Below are positions 10,918 through 20,834 of a DNA stretch of 64,000 nucleotides, piece by piece (positions within the stretch are counted from its first letter, which is position 1; every line of letters starts with the position of its first letter). The position numbers were made by a program, and so were the translations under genes. Location of the stretch: the NCBI GenBank assembly GCA_030490835.1, contig CM059972.1:49145452-49209451 (forward strand), given 5' to 3'. This DNA is from Annona cherimola (lineage: Eukaryota; Streptophyta; Magnoliopsida; Magnoliales; Annonaceae). A model generated the notes under the pieces. It did no database searches. It worked only from the letters and a program-made list of their open reading frames with translations, and was not told where the DNA came from.

Positions 10918-12522
10918 TGATAACTCGTATTTAGCTTGATTTCAGACTTGATTTGTGCGTTAGTTCGAGAGATTATGCTTAGTTTGCATCCATTTAGCTT
11001 AATTTTCACTCACTTTGCATTTTAGTAGCTTTATTTAGTTTTTAGGCAATTTTAGCATTATTTAAGCATTTTTTAGTTCATTTACTTAGTTTTTCATCTT
11101 TTGCAGGAAGGACGGGACGTGTGAAGGCAGAGCAGACGAGTTGAACGCAAGCTGAGGCAACTAAAGGCAGATGGATGGCGCCTAGGCACCAACCATTGGC
11201 GCCTAGGTGCCACCCTATATTCCTTGGCCATTTTCAGCACACACAGATGACAGCATGGCTTCCAGAGAGTTGGCTCCTAGGCGCCACCCAGGTGCGCCCA
11301 GGCGCCAGTTCATCTACATGTAACCCAAGTTCAGATGATGTTGAAGCCACAAGTCAGGCAACAGTCCAGGAAGTTGGCGCCTACGCGCCAGTGCATGAAT
11401 TTTTAGGGTTTTGCAGAATGTGTCCAAGTTGCTCAGTACAAAGGGAGTTGGCGCCTAGGCGCCAATATGCATCCGTACGCGAATATTCCAGTGCGTAAGT
11501 TGCGCAAAAGAGACTCTATAAATAGTTCCTAGGGTTCGCGCGTGAGAGAGAGGAAGGAGGAGAGAGAAGGGAGAGCCTAAGTACGAACTAAAGTACAAGA
11601 GAAAGAGGAAATCAAGATTGAAGCCTGGATTGAAGAAAAGAATCATGTCCCGTTTGTAGAAACCGCTGGAAAACAATTTTTCTTATTCTTTCCAATTTTC
11701 TTTCTCTGCCTTTATGGATACTTTTTATATGGATGTATTAGATGTTAAGATCATATCTTTGAACTAAACCTTCATTAGATGGATAGTTAGGATGAATTGA
11801 ATTCTAAACTATATTGTTTCTTGGTTCTTAGAATATTCAGGAATGAATAGTTGATTTTATGCATGATTGTGTATGATTTACCTTTGCATGTGTGGATTGA
11901 ATGCTTTTTACAAGATTAGCTACCTTGTAAGATGATTTAATTGCTTGATTTATCCTTGGAAGAAGAAGATCTTTGCCAGATCCATGTGCAAGGCATAGGT
12001 TTCGACCTTTGTGTAAGGAGAGTTGTTTAATGGATAGGAATATACCGTTAAATCCTGTGTAGTCATTATACAGGTTATGAACTTATCGATTTCAATTTAT
12101 TTAATGGCATGGGAACATAACAATTAAATAGGGTGTAATAAGTTTTATATAATGTTGGAAGACATATATAAAGATATATGAACTTGGGCTAGTAAATCCA
12201 TATGCAATCCAATTAGAAAGAACCAAAGCAATATAGTTTAGATTCAAGGATTCCAAGTTATCCATCTGCCATCCCTAATCAGAAAAACCATTCAAAGTAT
12301 CCAGTAGTCTCGAACTTTCACTCTAATATCTCATTGCAATTGTTAGTTTAGTTAAACCACAACCTCAGAATTTTCCACCCATCGAAAGCAATTTGACTAA
12401 TTAATAATTCCAGTTAACAATTCCTCGTGGGAACGATACTCTACTCACTCTTTATTACTTGACACGGCACATATACTTGCGTAAATAGCGAGCATTCTAA
12501 TAGACATATACGCAGCTCGTCA
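10918..12522 (+). repeat. E1 5' LTR
   Basis: A 1,605-bp LTR, TGATAACTCG...GCTCGTCA, preceded by target duplication CCTAG (10913-10917), whose partner is at 22431-22435. The TATA box CTCTATAAATAG is at 11514-11525. Upstream of it are several TGGCGCCTAGGCGCCA-type palindromes (about 11175-11465). Unlike the other three copies, the right arm of the 5'-terminal hairpin is missing, replaced by a short deletion after TGATAACTCGTATTT. The primer site follows. Confidence 0.93.
11514..11525 (+). promoter_or_regulatory. TATA box of the E1 5' LTR
   Basis: CTCTATAAATAG, placed downstream of the GGCGCC palindromes and just before the GGTTCGCGCGTGAGAG stretch. Equivalent boxes lie at 22734-22744 and 31084-31094 in E2, and a degraded one near 21424. 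Confidence 0.65.
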
Positions 12523-12528
12523 AGTTTT

Positions 12529-12546
12529 TGGCGTCGTTGCCAGGGA
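12529..12546 (+). other. E1 primer-binding site (tRNA-Asp type)
   Basis: TGGCGTCGTTGCCAGGGA lies six bases after the LTR end. It differs at two positions from TGGCGCCGTTGCCGGGGA, the complement of the 3' end of plant tRNA-Asp, used by Athila-type gypsy elements. Minus-strand cDNA synthesis would start here. Confidence 0.85.
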
Positions 12547-12696
12547 ATTATTTAGCCAATTATTTTGTTAGTTTTATTGTTTTCTTGTATAATTTTGTAG
12601 AATATTTTATTTTCATAATTTCTTTTAGTTTAGAATTTCTATTTCTTTTTCTGCTAGTTCAATTTCATTAGTTTTTATAGAGTTACCGCAAATTGC

Positions 12697-13326
12697 ATGC
12701 GCCAAGGCAGAGCCGGAAAGGAGATTGTTATTCCTTTTGATCCGAAACCCGAACAAACTTATTTTAGAAGACGTCGCAAGAGCAGGGAAACTAGAAACCA
12801 ACAACATTCGATGGAGTGCATCGAGAACCAGGACGAGAACGTTCAAGCAAACCAGCAGGAAAACCAAAGGATTGAGATCCTGAATCATCCACCTCAAGAT
12901 GATTTGGACCAACCCATTTGGGATCTGATTGTGCTTGGTCAAAATGCTGTTTAGACTAGCATTGCGCCTCCTCCGATCGACGCCAATAACTTCGAGATCA
13001 AGCCGGTGATTTTTCAGATGCTCTAATCTATTGGGCAGTTCGGAGGTCTAGCATCTGAAGACCCGCACCACCATCTGCGTTACTTTCTGCAGATTATGAA
13101 CACTTTCAAGCAAAACGGAGTCTCTGACGAGGCAATGTGGCTTAGAACATTTCCATTTTCTCTACTTGATCGAGCTTCGGAGTAACTAGACTCTTTGCCA
13201 CCGAACTCCGTCAACACATGGAATGAGTTAGATCAGAAATTCCTGGAGAAATACTTTCCACCTGCCAAGCTAGCCAAGCTGAGAATGGATATAGTATCGT
13301 TCAAGCAACACAGAGAGGAAACCCTA
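12697..13326 (+). pseudogene. E1 gag, N-terminal part (before solo LTR T2)
   Basis: Capsid polyprotein start. ATG at 12697 opens MRQGRAGKEIVIPFDP, and the same start occurs in E2 at 23896. An Arg-rich stretch and a Gln/Asn-rich stretch follow. The conserved retrotransposon Gag fold appears next, with HHHLRYFLQIM, WLRTFPFSLLDRA and VNTWNELDQKFLEKYFPP. Gag would form the particle that packages element RNA. Stops at about 12952, 13024 and 13183 break the frame, and T2 interrupts it after the codons for EET. Compared with E2 this copy keeps about 190 bp of the capsid region that E2 has lost. Confidence 0.9.
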
Positions 13327-15618
13327 TGTGGAACCCTGACCGTATACGCGTTGTTTCGACTGTATACGTGTCATTTCGACATTTGTAATTTTGTAATTAT
13401 TTTATGAATAAATGAAAATTCATGAATTATATTGATGGATATGTGTATTGGAGATTGAAATAATGCAATTAGGAATTTAACCCCGTGAATAGTGCATGTG
13501 AATAGTAACCAAGGACTAAGACCCGTGATTAAGAGTTAATCACTTGGATTAACTTAATCACAAAAAGACAAAATAGAGATTTAATCATTACAAGACAAAA
13601 TAACAATTCTTTTGGACATTTTAATCCAAGTTTGGATTTTTGTGGAAAAATAGAAAAAAATTCTTAAATTGCAAACCGGGCGTCGGAATTCGATGAAATT
13701 TTTTATGGATGGTTAAAAATTCATGATGGACATGATGAATGGATCAAGATGTGATGAAAATCACAAATCAAAGGTCAAGATGAAACGTCAAATGGAAAAT
13801 CAAAAAGTAGCATTACTTTAATTAAATGCTACTTTTGACTTTTTTAATAAATTAAATAATAAAAAATTAAAAAATTAAATGAAAAGCAACATGGCAGGGG
13901 CGTGAGCAGCAGGGGAGTTATGGCCATTTGACTTTGATCAATGGTCCAAATTCATCCAAATCACAAATCAAGGGTTTAGATTTAATTAGCTTAAAATTAA
14001 TTAAATAAAAAATAATAAAAATAGGAAAAAATAGGGCGCAAGGTGAGAACGACCAGAAGCACTCCAAGCTTGAAAACTTCAAGCATTCCCACCCTCAAAC
14101 ACGTTTTTTCCCTTTAGAGAAAGAAGGAGAAAGTTAGAGAGAGAAAGTGTGTGAAAAAGAGACGTATCTCCGCTTCGGGTAAGTGATTTCTACCCAAATT
14201 TCTTTTGGATGTTAATTAAGGTAAAACCATGCTTAGATAATCTCCAAGCATGAGAAAATAAGTATATATATAATGTTTAAATGAAATTGTGCCGAAACAT
14301 CAAAAATTTGGAGCGAAGATAGGGTATTTGGGAAGATAACATATGATATGTGAAAATAATGCTCCAAAATTGATAAATGATGATTTGGGATGTATGATTA
14401 TGATAAATATGATGTTAGAATAATGATATATTAATTTCATGATTTTTGGAATTAAGGATTATGCTTAAGTGAATTTATGATGATTTTTAGTATATGGAGA
14501 AAATGATTTTTTTGGCCAAGTAAATGATGATAAGTTCAAAATATAAGAAATGTCCAATGATATACTAGGCATAAGGTATGTGAACAGTAACCACGTCTCT
14601 GTGAACAGTAACTCGGATGAACAGTAATTTGCTACAGTGATATTCTACAGTAATTTGCTACAGTGAACAGCGTGATTTTGAAGAAAATTTGAGATTAATA
14701 TTTAACTATGATGATGAAAATTTTGAAGAACCTATGGATAAAAATATCCACAAAGAAATAATGCCCAAATAATATAGAGCATGCATGGGAAACAACTTGA
14801 ATAGAAAAAATAAAAATATCATTTCTCCTTGAATAGGAAAAGGAAAAGAGAAGGTTGAAGATACCTCTTAAGAAGGTAAACAAGTTATATGTTTTGCAAA
14901 TTATTTTAAAAATGCTTGAAATTGTTTGTAAATTTCTTTATGAAATTTATTTAAGGTTGGCCATACCTATAACTGCTTTACATGAACTGAAGTTTGTTTT
15001 GTGAAATTATTTATTAAATGCTTTTTATGAAATTGTTTATGATTTGCAAATATCATGCCAGCATGTGTATGAGAATGAGCATGTGCACGAGGAATAGGCC
15101 TTAGTCGAGGTAGTAAGCGGACCGGATGTCCCCCTCGCTATTGCCAAGTCGCTTAATAAGCTCAGGCCGGCGGCGACCTCCCGAAATGGGAGCATGTATG
15201 GGATGGGCGCCTAGCTAGCGTCGCATCCAAAGGAATGTCATGAATGCTATGTATGCATTGCATTTGCATTTTATGAAATGCATGAAAATGATTGAAAAAT
15301 TCTGTATAGCTTGCTTACTGAGTATTATTACTCACCCATGCTTTTTCAACAACAGACAAGAAATGATGATGAAGGCAGCATGCCAAGTGTTATGTAGTTT
15401 TTGATATAGATGATGTTTATGTAAACTTTATGTAAAGTCAACGATGATAATTTTGAGATGAAAAGGGAATATTTTTATTCCAATGAAAATGTTTATGGAA
15501 TAGTTTTTTATCATAACTGTGTTATGTGAAATATATTTCAAATTGGATGAATGATGAGAATTTTCTATGTATTGATCCCGGAGTAAGGCTTCTAGGCACC
15601 TCGGTTTGGGGCGCCACA
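13327..15618 (+). mobile_element. T2: solo LTR of the Del/Tekay-like family inside E1 gag (2.29 kb)
   Basis: Starts TGTGGAACCCTGACC, ends GGGGCGCCACA, and is flanked by perfect 5-bp duplications CCCTA (13322-13326 and 15619-15623). Removing it restores the Gag sequence seen uninterrupted in E2 at 24330-24345. The first 55 bp contain two 20-bp near-tandem units (13341-13360, 13361-13380). Repeated GAACAGTAA motifs are at 14580-14675 and the conserved GC-rich block at 15085-15235. It is the shortest and a diverged T subfamily. No genes are seen inside. Confidence 0.95.
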
Positions 15619-15623
15619 CCCTA

Positions 15624-16455
15624 TCAGAGGCGTGGGATCATTTCAAAGACCTTCGAAAATGCCCGCATCATGGAATTCAGCCATGGGTCCAAATTCAGAT
15701 TTTCTATAACAGTCTCAAGGATTCCACCCGTCACATGGTGGATTCGTCATCGAACGGTTCTCTGTTACGGAAATGCTATCGGGAATCATACGCCCTACTC
15801 AAAAATATGGCGGCCAATACTTATCAACTGCCATCTGACAGGAGTTGAGGTGGGGGTCTATTCAAAATTGGACGCGGTCTCATCGATAAAGGCCCACATC
15901 AATGCTTTATCTAGGCAAATCCAGAACTTATCCAGGCCAGCCAACATCAGTGCATTAGGGGCATCTACACCACAGTAGTCGACAGCAGCAGATATTTGCA
16001 CATGGTGTGGCAAATTCGGCCATCCCAATGATGAATGTGCCTCCAACCCGGAGTCCATTAATTACATGGGAAATTTTTAGAGAAACCTAGCAAATCAGTA
16101 TGGAAAAAACTACAACCTAGGCTGGAGAAATCATCCCAATTTCTCATGGAATAACCAGACGAGGCCGAATCGGCCACCAGGATTCTCACAGCAACCATCG
16201 CAACAACAGCCTGCAAGACCAATGCAGTTCAATCAACCACCTCGAGAAGAAAAGAAATCGGATCTGGAAATCCTCTTCATGCAGTTTATGCAATCCCAGA
16301 TCACGACGAACATGAACCTGGAAGCACAGATAGGCCAACTGGCCTCAGCTTTGAACAACAAACCTCAAGGTTCATTGCCGAGCGACACCGAGGAAAACCC
16401 GAAAGGAAAAGGCAAAGAACAGGTTCAAGCAGTCACATTGCGTAGTGGAAAGTAG
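15624..16455 (+). pseudogene. E1 gag, C-terminal part with zinc knuckle
   Basis: Gag resumes after T2 with SEAWDHFKDLRKCPHHGI, the end of the capsid fold. A frame change follows, then a single CCHC zinc knuckle at 15997-16038 (CTWCGKFGHPNDEC, spacing C-X2-C-X4-H-X4-C), which would bind element RNA. After it come an Asn/Pro/Gln-rich linker (NYNLGWRNHPNFSWNNQTRP), a coiled region with IGQLASALNN, and the junction motif VQAVTLRSGK ending at a TAG at 16453-16455. Stops near 15848, 15978 and 16079 mean no continuous protein. The E2 copy at 24340-25165 is about the same length. Confidence 0.9.
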
Positions 16456-17216
16456 TTACCCAATGCAATTCCAACAGCATCGATGACTAAACCCACTAAT
16501 CCTCTAATTCAGCAGTCGCAGGAGCCAGGAGAACCAGTCGCAACTGAAAAGCAACCGGACGCTAAAATCGCCACAAATCCAAGGCCGCCTCCTCCATTTC
16601 CTTAACGATTCAAAAAGCCTAAAAAGGAGGACTAGTTCAAGAAATTTCTTGAGGTATTGAAGGAGCTACACATTAATAGACCTCTCGTTGAAGCCTTGGA
16701 ACAGATGCCGAGCTACGCCAAATTCATGAAAGACGTGCTATCAAAGAAAAGGCGATTGACGAAATTCGAAACGGTGGCGCTAATAGAGGAAACCAGTGCA
16801 AGGGTGCAAAGGAAGCTGCCTCCTAAACTCAAGGACCCAGGGAGTTTCACCATTCCATGCACGATTGGAGACCAGTACTTTGGGAGAGCCCTATGCGACT
16901 TGGGAGCTAGCATTAATCTCATGCCCAAGTCCATTTTCAGAAAATTAGGCCTAGGGGAAGCCCAACCTACCACAGTAACGCTGCCACTGGCGGATCGATC
17001 CATCATATATCCGGAAGGTATTATTGAGGATGTCCTTGTCAAGGTGGATAAATTCATTTTTCCTGCAGATTTTATTATCCTGGATTATGAAGAGGATCGA
17101 GATGTGCTAATTATTCTCGGTCAACCTTTCCTCGCAACGGGTAATGCGATAATCAATGTACGAGCTGGAGAATTAACCATGCAGGTGCAAAATGAAAAGG
17201 TTACATTCAACATCTC
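16456..17216 (+). pseudogene. E1 protease (retropepsin) region
   Basis: After a Pro-rich linker (TNPRPPPPFP) with two stops, the frame from 16657 is open for about 190 codons. It reads EALEQMPSYAKFMKDVLSKK, then the aspartic protease active site in ALCDLGASINLMPKSIFRKL, the flap region GIIEDVLVKVDKFIFPADF, and LIILGQPFLATGNAIINV. An Asp-Leu-Gly-Ala active site replaces the more common DSGA and is normal for this lineage. A frameshift near 17211-17216 moves the reading into a different frame, where the expected FKSIQSPTDPEDCLRID continues and matches E2 FKAMQLPNDPEECLMID. Confidence 0.9.
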
Positions 17217-17624
17217 AAGTCGATACAGAGCCCAACGGATCCAGAGGATTGCTTAAGAATTGATTTTTGCAATTCGAAAGTTCGAAAGCTTCACGAGATT
17301 GGTATTGAAAAGGACACAGAGGAGATTGCAACTAAGGGTCGCAAATTATCTACCTATGTGAAAGACTGACTCGTTGGTGATGTCGGGTTCGTACAATTGA
17401 CCAAGCAGTTGGAAAGTCAGGACATGGATATTAAAACCAATAATGGAATAGGGAAGTTTACATTTGATAGAATTGGAAATTTTCATGTCAAAAGACACAT
17501 ACCTCATCGGCTGGAAGACCAAATTTGGCATAATCTTATGGACTGATGGCATAAGATTAGATTTGAATGTCCAGGTTGCATTCCAATTGGCCGAGAATTC
17601 GAGGTGATGAAATTGAAAACAGAC
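17217..17624 (+). pseudogene. E1 post-protease tail of unknown function replacing RT and integrase
   Basis: Read from 17217 in the frame that continues the protease, this gives 136 codons with only two internal stops (TGA at 17367 and 17544) before a TGA at 17625. The first 17 residues match the E2 protease-RT linker. After that nothing resembles RT: the sequence reads IATKGRKLSTYVKD, then VGFVQLTKQLESQDMDIKTN, then KFTFDRIGNFHVKRHIPHRL, then FECPGCIPIGREFEVMKL. All three stops occur as GAC TGA, compatible with TGG to TGA changes. I do not recognise the family. It could be a remnant coding module of a non-autonomous lineage or captured sequence. The post-coding box follows at 17656. Confidence 0.55.
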
Positions 17625-17639
17625 TGAACAGCTGGAATG

Positions 17640-18619
17640 TCGGGCTGAGGACGTTAAGCTTAGCGCTAAATGGGAGGCAACCCATTGATTAGTTTTAGTT
17701 TGATTTGTATTTTTGTTTTTATTTGTGGATTTTGGTTTTATTTTTTTTAAAAAAAATGTCGATGCCTAGGCGCGGCATGGGGGTGCCCTGGCGCCATGAT
17801 GAACAACCCGAAGAACACGGGCGCCCCGGCGCCGGGTCGTGGACAACGCGACCCGGACGCCCTATAAAACATGGGGTAAGGGTTCTAAACCCTAAACCCC
17901 ACGCCCCGACGCCGAAATTTCCCATTTCTCATTCCTAAACATTCCCACCTTGATTTCAAGCCATTTCAACTCAAATCGAACTGCATTTCATCAAGGATTC
18001 ATCCTCACATTACATCCATTCCAACCATTCCATTTTCATTCTTTTTCCCTTTTGCTTAGATCCATTCAAATCCATTTAAAACTTCGGTTTTTCTTGACCA
18101 AATCCTAGGCCAAACACCCACATTGAAGTTTCCATTACTTTCCCCTTGATTTGGGCTCCATTTTAAGCCCCATTGCCGTCATTTTCCCGCTCAGCGCCGA
18201 AAACCAGTTGACAGCAGATTGGCGCCTAGGCGCCGCTACCCCCACGCCAGTGCAGAAACCAGCCTACTCAGAATTTTAGGCAGAAAGTTTTGTGGGTAAA
18301 AAATTCTTCATTTTTTGTACATTCCAAGTGCTTTGAAGTGATTTACTACCTGTTTGAGTTGAATATTGGATCGGATTGGTGAATTTTGTGGATTGATCTG
18401 CAGATTGGAGAGTGATTTGAGTTCGGTTTGTGGATTGGTCTTTAGATTGGTTTGTGGATTGATTTGCTTGGAATTGGTTGGTGCTTTTTTGGTATTGATT
18501 GAACGGTGATTGTTTTTGGAGCATTTTGAAGTTTGGCTTTGTGTATATCAGCTTGTTGGACTGCTTGGTTGTGTTGGAATTTTGTTTGCAAGAGCCGTTT
18601 GAGACTGTTAGGGTGCAAC
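17640..18619 (+). other. E1 spacer before the downstream ORF, with GGCGCC motifs and a possible internal promoter
   Basis: Begins with the post-coding box AGCGCTAAATGGGAGGCAAC (17658-17677). At 17764-17910 is a GC-rich cluster of GGCGCC and GCGCC motifs, then CCTATAAAAC (about 17861-17870), then TTCTAAACCCTAAACCCC (about 17882-17899), a TATA-like box and a telo-box-like sequence. A further TTGGCGCCTAGGCGCC-type palindrome sits near 18219. The rest is T-rich with no convincing gene. It resembles an untranslated leader for the ORF at 18620. Confidence 0.55.
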
Positions 18620-19735
18620 ATGGCTTCTTCATCATCTGCTAAGCGAAAGAAAGTTCAGGAGCCTGTCAACTTTGATGCAAACCGATTCGTGTCCGCCCAG
18701 GAGTTCAAGCGGTACACAGACTCGCTTCAGAAGCAGCACCTAATTCCTGAATGGGGAATAAAAATTATCTCTTTCTCCGACAACTTTATCAACGCACTGA
18801 ATGCTCCAGGTTGGCAGAAATTCCTTGCATAGCCTGAGTCTGTAATAGTGCCAGTGGTGAAATAGTTTTACGCCAATGCCATAGAACATGAGCAGGGCAG
18901 GGTGAAGGTCCGGGGCAAGATCGTCCCGTTTCATGCTGAAGTGATCAACTCCTATTACGGATTGGGCTCTTTTGACTATCCAGACCAGTATGAGGAGTTT
19001 TTGGAGGGAGAAGGTCGAGATGTCAACTCTATCACCGAGCATATCTGCTAGCGGCCTCCGATATGGAAATCAACGGGAGGCCAACTCACATCATTCAAGC
19101 GCAGCGAGATGATGTACGACGGGTGGATGTTTTTCCATTTTATTTCAGCCCGGATGACGCCGTCGACCCACGTTAGTAAGGTGACGATGGACCGAGCGCT
19201 ACTACTCCATGCCATCTATAGCGGCATGATGATCGACGTGGGTCGCCTTATCTACTAGCATATCTGTGCCTGCGCGACCGCACCCCGTGGCAGCTACTAC
19301 TTCCCATCCCTTATCACCAGGCTCTGCAAGCGGGCCAGCATCAGATGGGAGTAGACGGAGGAGGTCTTGAACTGTCAGGCCATCATAGATGGCCTCTCCT
19401 ATCGCACCCAACCCAGGGTTCGCACCGCCACCACGCGTCCCAGCACTGCCCCATCTATAGCGGGTCCTTCCTCGCAGCCACTATCCACGGCCGAGCTGCT
19501 AACAAACTTGGAGAATCTGGTGGCTGCCCAAGCCAGGTACCAGCGTCAACATGACCGGGCAATGGAGGCTTACCTACGGCGGATCGCGAGGACCACCAGA
19601 TCGACATCTCCACCCTCCCGCCCTTCCCACCGACGCCGCTAGAGGTCCAAGCCTACTTCGGGCAGCCATCTTAGCCCTGGCTCGAAGACGAGGACGACGA
19701 AGACTCTACAGAGTCCGATTCATGAGGGAGTCCCA
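18620..19735 (+). pseudogene. E1 downstream ORF (putative plant transposon protein type)
   Basis: ATG at 18620 starts MASSSSAKRKKVQEPVNFDA, a short basic N-terminus that could serve nuclear import. Then come RFVSAQEFKRYTDSLQKQ, IPEWGIKIISFSDNFINALN, KVRGKIVPFHAEVINSYYGL, MMYDGWMFFHFISARMTPST and MDRALLLHAIYSGMMIDVGR. The pattern recalls the accessory ORF after pol in many Tat/Athila elements, often annotated as a putative plant transposon protein; its biochemical role is unknown. A Ser/Pro/Arg-rich C-terminus follows with a Gln-rich helix (NLENLVAAQARYQRQHDRAM). Stops at about 18830, 18864, 19048, 19256 and 19353, plus an indel near 19640, disable it. E2 keeps only the last 100 bp or so (29240-29335). 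The domain name rests on recalled family resemblance. Confidence 0.7.
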
Positions 19736-20821
19736 GTCCTTTAATTTTGTTGTTCTTCTCTTTTATTTTTGCTTTTCTTTGCATTTTCATTGTTAATTTA
19801 TTTTAGGATCATGCATTGAGGACAATGCATCTCTCAAGTTTGGGGGGTGTATAGTTCTCAACCATAGGTTAGTTGTTCATTTTAAATTTTCATGCTTTAT
19901 TTTATGGTTGCATGTATGTCAATTCTAGCTAATGAAAGTTGTCTTTGTTTCAATCCATCTTATTCTATTCAGATTAAAAACCAAGTATAAAAATAGGTTG
20001 AATTTTTTTAACATGTGAAAGAATTAAAAGAAATTTTATAATACACTGTTCTAATTCAATCACAGACATATCTTTCAGACCAAGATGATGAAAACTGAAC
20101 TAAATAAATGCTGACCAAGTACTTCAATGGGTTCAGAAATGGTATTATTTCACAGGAATTACTCAAACATGTTCAGTACCCCTAACAAGGCATTAGAAAA
20201 CAATTTTAAAAATGGGGTGGTTGACCTAAGCTGAGTAACCGGGACTTGGCATCGACAAATGGCAAGGTTCGCGTAAAAAAGCAAAGGAAAATCATAGCAA
20301 CAATGCTTTAAAAATGAAAATTCTCCCTAGATACCCTGAAATATGGTGAGGGGAGCCCAAAAAAAAGAAAGAAAATATCTCCGGACATCCTGAAATATGG
20401 TGAGGAGAATTTTTGCAATAAGTTTTGGGGGAAAAAGAATGTGTAGTTGTTAGAGATTGAATTCAGTGACTTGAAACCCTTTGTTGTAACTTGTATATTC
20501 AGTTTAATCCTTGGTTTGCTTGTGTTCATTAATTTTCTAACTAGTTTTCTGATCGAATGAAAGATTAACTTGTTGAAATATGACTTTGCACTTTGGAATC
20601 TTAGCATCCACATGTAACTTGGTTTGAAAAGGAAAATGCATCCCTTGTTTGTATAATGAAGGATTTTTCAAGTTGAATTAATCTCGACCTTGTGAAATGG
20701 CTAAGTGGAATGAGCAATGCATAACCAGAAGCAAACGGAGTTGACAGAGTCTGCAGGCATTCATTTATTCATTCATTCATTCATACTGTGTACATGTGTT
20801 GCTCGAGGACTAGCAACATTT
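19736..20821 (+). other. E1 3' non-coding spacer
   Basis: No gene seen. It is closely matched by E2 29340-30457. It contains TTTGGGGGGTGTATAGTTCTC (about 19840-19860), a partial polypurine-like tract, and two near-identical copies of CCTGAAATATGGTGAGG (about 20334-20352 and 20388-20406). A short (ATTC)n microsatellite lies at 20759-20784. Confidence 0.7.
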
Positions 20822-20834
20822 AAGTTTGGGGGTG
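20822..20834 (+). other. E1 polypurine tract
   Basis: AAGTTTGGGGGTG directly abuts the 3' LTR, the site where plus-strand cDNA would be primed. The identical tract precedes the E2 3' LTR at 30458-30470. Confidence 0.75.

Noticed and set aside
17886..17900. AAACCCTAAACCCC as interstitial telomere repeat
   Set aside because: Fewer than three units; better read as a telo-box-like motif.
19202..19411. Minus-strand open frame in the E1 downstream-ORF region
   Set aside because: Shadow of the broken plus-strand ORF; the plus frame carries the recognisable motifs.
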